A stretch of DNA of 9,449 bases from Actinomycetota bacterium (GTDB lineage: Bacteria; Actinomycetota; Acidimicrobiia; Acidimicrobiales; JAHWLA01). A program made the position numbers and the translations under genes. The stretch is from the NCBI GenBank assembly GCA_019347595.1, contig JAHWLA010000095.1, positions 1 through 9,449 on the forward strand. Reading direction: 5' to 3'. The notes under the pieces were generated by a model. The model saw nothing but the letters and a program-made list of their open reading frames with translations. It had not been told where the DNA came from and did not search any database. Shown here piece by piece: positions 1-5,824 of this stretch. Numbering within the stretch: the first letter of the stretch is position 1; each line of letters begins with the position of its first letter.

Positions 1-537
1 GGCCGGGCTGTAGACCGCCCCGCCCGCGCACGGTCCCATGATCACGCTGATCTGGGGGATGACGCCGGACGCCAGCACGTTGCGGTGGAAGATCTTGCCG
101 TAGGAGTCGAGGGAGACGACGCCCTCCTGGATGCGGGCGCCCGCCCCGTCGTTGAGCCCGATCATGGGGACGCCGAGCGACGACGCCAGGTCCATGACTT
201 TGTGGATTTTTTCGGCAAAGACCTCGCCGAGCGCCCCGCCGAACACGGTGAAGTCCTGACTGAACACGCACACCCGGCGGCCGTCGACGGTGCCGAAGCC
301 GGTGATCACGCCGTCGGTGTAGGGGCGATCCTCCAGGGCGTCGTGGGCCCGATGGCGGGCGAGCATGTCGAGCTCCTGGAACGAGCCCTCGTCGAGGAGG
401 TACTCGATGCGCTCGCGGGCGGTCATCTTGCCCTTGGCGTGGTGGCGCTCGACGGCCCGCTCCGAGCCGGCGTGCAGTGCCGCCTCCTTGCGCTCGGCCA
501 GCTCTTCGAGGCGTTCCTTCATGGGGTGTTCGGACAT
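1..537 (-). CDS. pccB: Acyl-CoA carboxylase beta subunit (propionyl-CoA carboxylase type), N-terminal part
   Basis: This is the carboxyltransferase (beta) subunit of a biotin-dependent acyl-CoA carboxylase. It moves CO2 from carboxybiotin on the alpha/BCCP partner to propionyl-CoA or a similar acyl-CoA, giving methylmalonyl-CoA in the cytosol. Only the first 179 residues are present; the gene runs off the left edge. The protein starts MSEHPMKERLEELAERKEAA. It contains QDFTVFGGALGEVFAEK (about 94-110), the family motif GAGARIQEG (131-139) and GPCAGGAVYSPA (168-179), both in the crotonase-fold acyl-CoA binding core. Family members are usually a little over 500 residues, so roughly one third is seen. 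ATG 537 is the first Met of the conserved N-terminus; Met6 is the alternative. No Shine-Dalgarno is visible upstream, but a TACCCT box lies 9 nt away, so a leaderless start is possible. It is divergent from the ABC operon. The substrate (propionyl, acetyl or other) cannot be fixed from this part, so the symbol is tentative. Confidence 0.9.
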   Translation of the reverse strand, partial: MSEHPMKERLEELAERKEAALHAGSERAVERHHAKGKMTARERIEYLLDEGSFQELDMLARHRAHDALEDRPYTDGVITGFGTVDGRRVCVFSQDFTVFGGALGEVFAEKIHKVMDLASSLGVPMIGLNDGAGARIQEGVVSLDSYGKIFHRNVLASGVIPQISVIMGPCAGGAVYSPA

Positions 538-546
538 CGTCGGAGA

Positions 547-552
547 AGGGTA
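547..552 (-). promoter_or_regulatory. Candidate -10 box of the carboxylase gene (leaderless start)
   Basis: On the minus strand TACCCT fits the actinobacterial -10 pattern TANNNT. Its downstream end is 9 nt before the carboxylase ATG at 537, which would place transcription initiation at or next to the start codon. A weak TTGGTG (572-577) lies 19 nt upstream as a possible -35. No purine-rich ribosome binding site is seen between the box and the ATG, which fits a leaderless mRNA. The whole divergent gap (538-627) holds nothing else I can name, and I see no clear promoter for the ABC operon in it. Confidence 0.3.
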
Positions 553-627
553 CCGGCGAGCCCTTGCCCGCCACCAAGTGCGGGCGTGCGGAAACCCCGT
601 CGCGCAAGGATTGCGGATCGGACATCC

Positions 628-2364
628 TTGAACCTCGTGTCAGCCTCTCCCCCGACCGGGCGGCTCCTGCGACGGGGACTCGCCGTGCTGCGGCGGGAGG
701 TCGCCCTCCACCCGCGTCCGTTCGCCGCCGGGGTATTCGGCGCCGTCGTCTACGCGGCCGCCACCGTGGGCTCGTCGTGGGTGTTGGGCCGCGTGGTCGA
801 TCGCGTGATCCGCCCCCGCTTCGAGGTGGGCGACGTGCCGGGCTCGACGGTTGCCGTCGGCGCCGCCGCCATCGTCGCCGTCGGGGTGCTCAAGGCGGCG
901 GGCATCGTGTGCCGCCGGGTGGGGGCCAGCCTGGCCAAGTTCGGCGTGGAGGCCACGCTGCGCGAGCAGGTGGTGGCCAAGTACCAACGGCTGCCGCTCC
1001 AGTGGCACCAGTCGCTGCCGACCGGCCGGTTGCTCTCGCACGGCTACGCCGACATCGAGGCGGCCGCCGACATCCTGGCCCCGCTCCCCTACGCCACGGG
1101 CGTGGTCGCCCTCCTCGTCATCACCGCGGCGTGGATGCTCCTCACCGATCCGTTCCTCGCCGTGATCGGCCTGCTGCTGCTGCCCGTGCTCATCGCCATG
1201 AACCTGCACTTCCAGCGACAGGTCGAGCACCCTGCGCGAGTCGAGCGCGAGCGGGTCGGCGACGTGTCCGCCGTGGCGCACGAGAGCTTCGACGGCGCCA
1301 TGGTGGTCAAGACGCTGGGCGCCGAGAACGACGAGACCGAGCGGTTCCGTCGGCAGGCCGAGGCGCTGCGCGACGCCAAGGTGACCGTGTCGGTGATGCG
1401 CTCCCGGTTCGAGACCTTGATCGACGCCGTCCCCGCGGTGGGGACGATCGCCGTGCTCGTGGTGGGCGCGTGGCGGGTGGAGGCGGGCGCTATCACCCCG
1501 GGCACGCTGGTGGCGTTCGTCAACCTGCTGACGCTGCTGGTCTTCCCGCTCCGCCTCATCGGCTACGTGCTCGGCGACCTGCCCCGCACGGTGGCGTCGT
1601 TCGACCGGATCGACTGGGTGCTGACCCAGGAGGTGCCTGCCAAGGCCGTGCGCCGCGAGGCCCCGTCTGCGGGCGTCGACATCGAAGGCCTCACCTTCGC
1701 CTACGGCGACAATCCGCCCGTCGTCATCGACGTGTCGTTCTCGCTGCGGCCGGGGTCGACGGTTGCCGTGGTGGGGCCGACGGGCTCGGGCAAGACGACG
1801 CTTCTGTTGCTGCTGGCCCGGCTGCTGGAGCCGGCCTCGGGCGCCATCCACGCGCCCGACGACATCGCGCTGGCGTTCCAGGAGGCGTTCCTGTTCAGCG
1901 AGACGCTGCGCGACAACATCGCCCTGGGGCGCGACGTGTCGCAGGAGCAGGTGGAGGCGGCGGCCCGGGTGGCCCGCATCCACGACTTCATCGCCTCGCT
2001 GCCCGACGGCTACGACACCGTGGTCGGCGAACGAGGGGCGACGTTGTCGGGTGGCCAGCGCCAGCGGGTGGCGTTGGCGCGGGCGTTGGTGACGACGCCG
2101 CGCCTGCTGCTGCTCGACGACGCCACCTCGGCCGTCGACCCCACCACCGAGTCCGAGATCCTCGACGCGCTGGGCACCCGGCTGCGGGAGACGACGACGG
2201 TGATGGTGGCGACCCGGCCCAGCACGGTGGCGCTCGCCGACGAGGTGCTGTTCCTGGCCGACGGCCGCGTGCAGGCGCGGGGGACGCACGAGGAGCTGTT
2301 GGCCACGGTGCCCGCGTACGCGCTGTTGGCCCGCGCCTACGAGCAGGCGGGGGTGTCGCCGTGA
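628..2364 (+). CDS. ABC exporter half-transporter, degenerate ATP-site subunit (ABC1)
   Basis: Half-size type IV (ABCB-like) exporter: an N-terminal six-helix membrane domain followed by an ATPase domain, 578 aa from TTG 628. Hydrophobic segments lie near residues 32-58, 72-95, 155-191 (two helices), 264-282 and 292-318. The NBD shows Walker A GPTGSGKT (383-390), Q-loop Gln418, signature LSGGQ (473-477) and Walker B LLLLDD. The residue after the Walker B Asp is Asp498 instead of the catalytic Glu, and the switch-His position reads ATRPST (Thr529) instead of AHRLST. Its own Walker site is therefore probably poorly hydrolytic, while its signature motif is intact. The stretch between Walker A and the Q-loop is about 13 residues shorter than in ABC2. 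It overlaps ABC2 by GTGA and almost certainly forms a heterodimer with it. The substrate is unknown; drug, lipid or peptide export are all possible. The start is uncertain: TTG 628 has a weak GGAT/GGA upstream, and GTG 637 is the alternative. Confidence 0.9.
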   Translation: MNLVSASPPTGRLLRRGLAVLRREVALHPRPFAAGVFGAVVYAAATVGSSWVLGRVVDRVIRPRFEVGDVPGSTVAVGAAAIVAVGVLKAAGIVCRRVGASLAKFGVEATLREQVVAKYQRLPLQWHQSLPTGRLLSHGYADIEAAADILAPLPYATGVVALLVITAAWMLLTDPFLAVIGLLLLPVLIAMNLHFQRQVEHPARVERERVGDVSAVAHESFDGAMVVKTLGAENDETERFRRQAEALRDAKVTVSVMRSRFETLIDAVPAVGTIAVLVVGAWRVEAGAITPGTLVAFVNLLTLLVFPLRLIGYVLGDLPRTVASFDRIDWVLTQEVPAKAVRREAPSAGVDIEGLTFAYGDNPPVVIDVSFSLRPGSTVAVVGPTGSGKTTLLLLLARLLEPASGAIHAPDDIALAFQEAFLFSETLRDNIALGRDVSQEQVEAAARVARIHDFIASLPDGYDTVVGERGATLSGGQRQRVALARALVTTPRLLLLDDATSAVDPTTESEILDALGTRLRETTTVMVATRPSTVALADEVLFLADGRVQARGTHEELLATVPAYALLARAYEQAGVSP

Positions 2365-4199
2365 CGACCACCGACCCCGCCACCACCTACCCCACCGTTC
2401 TGGCACCGAGATCGGGCCACCAGACGCGCGATCTCGGTGCCAGAAGCTCGACGTGGGAGGTGTTGCGGCGGGGGTGGCGCACGTCGCCGGAGCTGCAGCA
2501 GGGCGCGGCCGCCACGCTCGCCTTGGCGCTGGTCGGCGCGGCCGGGCGCGTCGCCGTGCCCGTCCTCGTGCAGCTCACTCTCGACCACGGCCTCGACGCC
2601 GGGGCGGGCAGCCGCACCATGTGGACGCTGACGGGCGTCGGCTTGGCGGTGGTCATCGTCACCGCCGTCGCCGCACAGGCGTCGCGTCGACGGCTCGCGA
2701 CGGCAGGCGAATCGGCGCTGGCCGCCCTCCGGGTGCGCGCCTTCCGCCACATCCACCGGCTGAGCCTGGCCACCCAGACCGACGAGCGGCGCGGCGCGCT
2801 GGTCAGCCGGGTGACGACCGACGTGGAGACGCTGAGCCAGTTCCTGTCGTGGGGCGGCGTGGCGTGGCTCGTCAACAGCGCCCTCATGCTCAGCGTGCTG
2901 GTGGTGATGGCGGTCTACGACTGGCGGCTGACGCTCGTCACCATCGCCGTGCTCGTCCCCATGTTCGTGGTGCTCCAGGCCGTGCAGCGCCGGCTGTCGC
3001 GGGCCTACGACACCGTGCGCCAACGCATCGGCGAACTGCTCACCGCGCTGTCGGAGATGCTCATGGGCACGGCCGCCATCCGGGCCTACGGCGCCGAGGC
3101 CCACGTCGGGCAACGCGTGCACGAGGCCAACCAGCAGTCGCGCCGGGCCAACGTCCGCGCCGCCGTCATCTCCGCCTTCCTGTTCCCGTCGGCCGACGTG
3201 TTCTCGGCCATGACGGTGGCGTCGGTGGTCGGCGTCGGCGTGATGCTCGGCCCCGCCGACGGGTTGAGCGCCGGACGGCTGGTGGCGTTCGTCTTCCTCG
3301 TGCTGCTGTTCCTGGAGCCGGTGGCCGAGTTCACCGAGGTCGTCGACCAGACGCAGCTCGCCGTGGCCGGATGGCGCAAGGTCCTCGATGTGCTCGATAC
3401 GCCGGCCGACGTGGTCGACCCCGACCCGGGCGTCCCGCTCCCCCCGGGGCCGCCGGAGATCGTGGTGACCCGGGTGTCGTTCTCCTACGGGTCGACGCCG
3501 GTCCTGCGCGACGTCAGCCTCGTGGTACCCGCCGGGCGGCGAGTGGCGCTGGTCGGCGCCACTGGCTCGGGCAAGACCACGCTGGCCAAGCTGCTCACGC
3601 GCCTGGCCGACCCCACGTCGGGCCGCATCCTGGTATCGGGGATCGACCTGCGCCACATCGCCCCGACGTCGCTGCGATCGTCGTTCGTGCTGGTGCCCCA
3701 GGAGGGCTTCCTGTTCGACACCACGGTGATCGAGAACGTGCGGTTCGGGCGGCCGTCGGCCACCGACGACGAGGTGCGACTGGCGTTCGTGGAGCTGGGG
3801 CTGGAGCCGTGGGTGGACGGCCTGCCGCACGGGTTGCACACGCCGGTCGGCCAGCGGGGCGAGCAGTTGTCGGTGGGCGAGCGCCAACTGGTGTCGCTGG
3901 CCCGCGCCTACATCGCCAACCCGACGTGCCTCATCCTCGACGAGGCCACGTCCGCCGTCGACCCGGCCACCGAGGTGCGGCTGACGCGGGCCGTCGAGAG
4001 CCTGGCCCGCGGGCGCACGTCGGTGACGATCGCCCACCGGCTGGCCACCGCCGAGCGAGCCGACCTGGTCCTCGTGCTCGGCCACGGCCGCCTGGTGGAG
4101 GCGGGCGCCCACGCTGAGCTGCTGGCCCGCCACGGCGTGTACGCCGAGCTGCACCGGCGGTGGGCGGCGGGCATCGAAGTCGACCCCGTGACGGGCTGA
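2361..4199 (+). CDS. ABC exporter half-transporter, catalytic-site subunit (ABC2)
   Basis: Second half of the heterodimeric exporter, 612 aa, with a six-helix membrane domain (about 48-320) and a C-terminal ATPase domain. Motifs are Walker A GATGSGKT (399-406), Q-loop Gln447, Walker B CLILDEATSAVD with catalytic Glu528, and switch His559 in IAHRLAT. The signature reads LSVGE (503-507) instead of LSGGQ. Its Walker half is complete and pairs with the intact LSGGQ of ABC1 to give the working ATP site, while its altered signature faces the defective Walker half of ABC1. The start is GTG 2361, overlapping the ABC1 stop by GTGA and implying translational coupling. The next downstream GTG/TTG (2460, 2463) are badly spaced from GGGAGG at 2455-2460. 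Codons 2-12 all end in G or C, which supports translation from 2361. Residues 13-29 are encoded by a perfect inverted repeat with atypical codons, including two AGA. This cytosolic N-terminal tail precedes the first helix, so an insertion there would be tolerated. Confidence 0.9.
   Translation: MTTTDPATTYPTVLAPRSGHQTRDLGARSSTWEVLRRGWRTSPELQQGAAATLALALVGAAGRVAVPVLVQLTLDHGLDAGAGSRTMWTLTGVGLAVVIVTAVAAQASRRRLATAGESALAALRVRAFRHIHRLSLATQTDERRGALVSRVTTDVETLSQFLSWGGVAWLVNSALMLSVLVVMAVYDWRLTLVTIAVLVPMFVVLQAVQRRLSRAYDTVRQRIGELLTALSEMLMGTAAIRAYGAEAHVGQRVHEANQQSRRANVRAAVISAFLFPSADVFSAMTVASVVGVGVMLGPADGLSAGRLVAFVFLVLLFLEPVAEFTEVVDQTQLAVAGWRKVLDVLDTPADVVDPDPGVPLPPGPPEIVVTRVSFSYGSTPVLRDVSLVVPAGRRVALVGATGSGKTTLAKLLTRLADPTSGRILVSGIDLRHIAPTSLRSSFVLVPQEGFLFDTTVIENVRFGRPSATDDEVRLAFVELGLEPWVDGLPHGLHTPVGQRGEQLSVGERQLVSLARAYIANPTCLILDEATSAVDPATEVRLTRAVESLARGRTSVTIAHRLATAERADLVLVLGHGRLVEAGAHAELLARHGVYAELHRRWAAGIEVDPVTG
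2398..2445. repeat. Perfect 17-bp inverted repeat with 14-nt loop inside the ABC2 5' coding region
   Basis: The left arm TTCTGGCACCGAGATCG (2398-2414) is the exact reverse complement of the right arm CGATCTCGGTGCCAGAA (2429-2445). The loop is 2415-2428; two more inner pairs (2416:2427 and 2417:2426) follow one mismatch. The element begins 37 nt after the GTG start of ABC2 and is open in that frame, encoding residues 13-29. The eleven codons before it all end in G/C, whereas six codons within it end in A or T (GTT, GCA, AGA, GAT, GGT, AGA). This is a sharp local break in codon use. No U-tract follows the hairpin, so it is not a classical terminator. I see no second copy in the window and no convincing target-site duplication. 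It may be a dispersed palindromic element or a regulatory hairpin between the two exporter halves. Confidence 0.9.
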
Positions 4200-4202
4200 G
4201 GG
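4198..4202 (+). promoter_or_regulatory. Ribosome binding site of aat overlapping the ABC2 stop
   Basis: GAGGG overlaps the TGA stop of ABC2 (4197-4199) and lies 10 nt before the GTG at 4213. It supports that start for aat and ties translation of aat to the upstream exporter message. Confidence 0.55.
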
Positions 4203-4212
4203 CGTCGCCGCC

Positions 4213-4878
4213 GTGGTCCCCATCGAGCCGGCGCCGACGCCGTGGGCGTTCCCCGGCGTCGACCCCGACGCCGACACCGAGATCGTCGGCGTGGGCGCCG
4301 ACCTGGCGCCCGCCACGTTGTTGTCCGCCTACCGGCAGGGGCTGTTCCCGATGCCGGTTGAAGGACGGTTGGCGTGGTGGTCGCCGCTGGCGCGCGGCGT
4401 CCTCCCGCTCGACGGGCTGCGGGTGTCGCGATCGTTGCGGAAGTCGTGCCGGCGCTTCGAGATCCGCATCGACACCGCCTTCGACGAGGTGATCGCCGCC
4501 TGCGCCGACTCGTCGCGCGAGCACGGGTGGATCGACGACGACATCGCCGTCGCCTACCGGCGGCTGCACCGGCTCGGGTGGGCGCACTCGGTAGAGGCCT
4601 GGTCGCTGTCGACCGGGAAGCTGGCGGGCGGGCTGTACGGCGTGGCCATCGGCGGACTGTTCGCCGGCGAGTCGATGTTCTATCGGGAGACCGACGCCTC
4701 CAAGGTGGCCCTGGTGGCGCTGGTCGACCTGTTGCGCTCCGGCGGCGCCACGCTGCTCGACGTGCAGTGGTCGACGCCCCACCTGGCCGGGCTGGGCGTG
4801 GTCGAGGTCAGCAGGCGGGAGTACCTGCGGTTGCTGAGCGAGGCGCTGGCCCGACCGCTGCCGCCCGCCTTCGCCTGA
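4213..4878 (+). CDS. aat: Leucyl/phenylalanyl-tRNA-protein transferase
   Basis: Aat transfers Leu or Phe from aminoacyl-tRNA to the N-terminus of proteins that begin with Lys or Arg, creating an N-degron read by ClpS and degraded by ClpAP (family knowledge). The 221-aa length is typical. Family motifs seen in order are LSAYRQGLFP, WWSP, SREHGWID, GGLYGVAIGGLFAGESMFYRE, ASK and LLDVQ. The catalytic residues of the E. coli enzyme (Glu156, Asp186, Gln188) match Glu153, Asp183 and Gln185 here with identical spacing. GTG 4213 has GAGGG 10 nt upstream, overlapping the stop of ABC2. The 13-nt gap makes it the third gene of the ABC operon. The order ABC pair then aat recalls cydD-cydC-aat in E. coli. 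No clpS or clpA lies in the window. The gene ends in a hairpin facing the convergent exonuclease gene. Confidence 0.95.
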   Translation: MVPIEPAPTPWAFPGVDPDADTEIVGVGADLAPATLLSAYRQGLFPMPVEGRLAWWSPLARGVLPLDGLRVSRSLRKSCRRFEIRIDTAFDEVIAACADSSREHGWIDDDIAVAYRRLHRLGWAHSVEAWSLSTGKLAGGLYGVAIGGLFAGESMFYRETDASKVALVALVDLLRSGGATLLDVQWSTPHLAGLGVVEVSRREYLRLLSEALARPLPPAFA

Positions 4879-4903
4879 CCCCACCTCGTTCTGGCTGGTG
4901 GGG
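4879..4903. terminator. Short hairpin between convergent genes, probable bidirectional terminator
   Basis: CCCCACC (4879-4885) pairs perfectly with GGTGGGG (4897-4903) around an 11-nt loop. It starts immediately after the aat stop and ends 6 nt before the stop codon of the convergent exonuclease gene (4910-4912). There is no T-tract on either side, as is often the case in high-GC actinobacteria. Position, more than form, supports terminator function. The G-rich right side, running to 4909, has two-tier G-quadruplex potential on the plus strand. Confidence 0.45.
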
Positions 4904-4909
4904 GGTGGG

Positions 4910-5824
4910 TCAGCGGTCGGCGGCCAGCTTCTCGGCCCGCTCCACGAACGAGGTGGCACCGATGCGCTCGCACACGTCGGCGAACTCCGGCCGCGGGCCG
5001 GTCCACCGCCACTCGTCCACTGTCCCGACGGCATCGCGATCGACTCGGAGCGTGGCCAGCTCCCGAAACAGCAGGGCTGTCTCGTACTGCTCGGCCAACG
5101 TGTTCGCCAGCGACCGGCACCCCCGTACGTCGGCCTCCCACCGCTCGCCGAGGCGGGGGATGTCCTCGATGTGGGCGTAGTGGCGCAGCACGGCGGCGGT
5201 CGCCTTGGCGCCCCACCCCTTCAGCCCGGGGAACCCGTCGGCCGAGTCGCCCACCAGCGCCAGGTAGTCGGGTATCGAGGTGGGCAGCACCCCGAACTTC
5301 TCGGTGATGCCGGCTTCGTCGAAGACGATGTTCTTGCGGCGGTCGAGCTGCACCACCCGGTCGCCGACCACGCACTGGCCCAGGTCCTTGTCGGGCGTGC
5401 AGATGATCGCCTGGACAACCCGCTCGTCGTCGGTCGCCACGGCAGCGGCGGACGCCAGGCCGTCGTCGGCTTCGAGATCGACCATCGGCCACACGGCCAG
5501 GCCGAGGGCGGCCAGCGCCTCCTCCAGCAGCGGGAACTGGACGAGCAGCTCTTCCGGCATGCCCGCGCTGCTCTTGTAGCCGGGCCACAGGTCGTTCCGG
5601 AACGACTCGATCACGTGGTCGGTGGCGACGCCGACATGGGTGGCGCCCTCGGCCAGCAGCATCAGCATGGAGTTGACGACGCCGCGGGTGGCCGCCGCCT
5701 TCGCCTTCTCCCGCACCTCGGGCGGCACGCCGTAGTGGTGGCGGAACAGCTCGTAGGTGCCGTCGATGAGGTGGACTCGCATCGGCCCCAGGCTCGCAGA
5801 CGGCGATGCGGCAGATGTCGTCAT
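4910..5824 (-). CDS. 5'-3' exonuclease (PIN/FEN-like fold, DNA polymerase I N-terminal domain family)
   Basis: Stand-alone 5' nuclease, 304 aa, related to the 5'-3' exonuclease domain of DNA polymerase I, which trims RNA primers and 5' flaps with two metal ions. Acidic clusters expected of the active site are Asp21 (HLIDGTYELFR), Asp69 (VATDHVIESF), Glu118/Asp120/Asp121 (DLEADDGLAS), Asp145/Asp147 (CTPDKDL) and Asp193/Asp196 (LVGDSADGFPG). The last sits at the helix-hairpin-helix (H3TH) DNA-binding segment GFPGLKGWGAKATAAVL (about 197-213). No polymerase domain is attached. The start ATG 5824 overlaps the helicase stop by ATGA, which implies translational coupling. The conserved family region begins at MRVHLIDG, so ATG 5782 (290 aa) is a real alternative, and ATG 5830 is also possible. 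It probably works with the upstream helicase on repair or replication intermediates. Flap endonuclease versus exonuclease activity cannot be told from sequence. Confidence 0.9.
   Translation of the reverse strand: MTTSAASPSASLGPMRVHLIDGTYELFRHHYGVPPEVREKAKAAATRGVVNSMLMLLAEGATHVGVATDHVIESFRNDLWPGYKSSAGMPEELLVQFPLLEEALAALGLAVWPMVDLEADDGLASAAAVATDDERVVQAIICTPDKDLGQCVVGDRVVQLDRRKNIVFDEAGITEKFGVLPTSIPDYLALVGDSADGFPGLKGWGAKATAAVLRHYAHIEDIPRLGERWEADVRGCRSLANTLAEQYETALLFRELATLRVDRDAVGTVDEWRWTGPRPEFADVCERIGATSFVERAEKLAADR

Noticed and set aside
85..627. Upstream extension of the ABC1 reading frame as an N-terminal domain.
   Set aside because: The frame stays open upstream, but this stretch is antisense to the conserved carboxylase beta subunit, and ABC exporters of this type start about 30 residues before the first helix.
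2460..2465. GTG/TTG as the true ABC2 start, which would make the palindrome intercistronic.
   Set aside because: GGGAGG directly abuts these codons, leaving almost no spacer, while GTG 2361 gives a GTGA overlap and eleven G/C-ending codons before the palindrome. It is not fully excluded.
4276..4290. GACACCGAGATCG-like stretch in aat resembling the palindrome arm.
   Set aside because: It encodes conserved Aat N-terminal residues (DTEIVG), has no inverted partner, and matches only in part.
2337..4316. Long open frames antisense to ABC2, and others antisense to or in the wrong frame of ABC1, the helicase and the exonuclease.
   Set aside because: In DNA this GC-rich, stop codons are rare in all frames. 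The translations are Arg/Pro/Gly/His-rich with no recognisable motifs, whereas the chosen frames carry full family motifs.
4887..4895. CGTTCTGGC, matching the outer edge of the 2398-2445 palindrome (2396-2404), as a truncated second copy.
   Set aside because: Only nine bases match and the flanks differ; this is expected by chance in a window of this size and composition.
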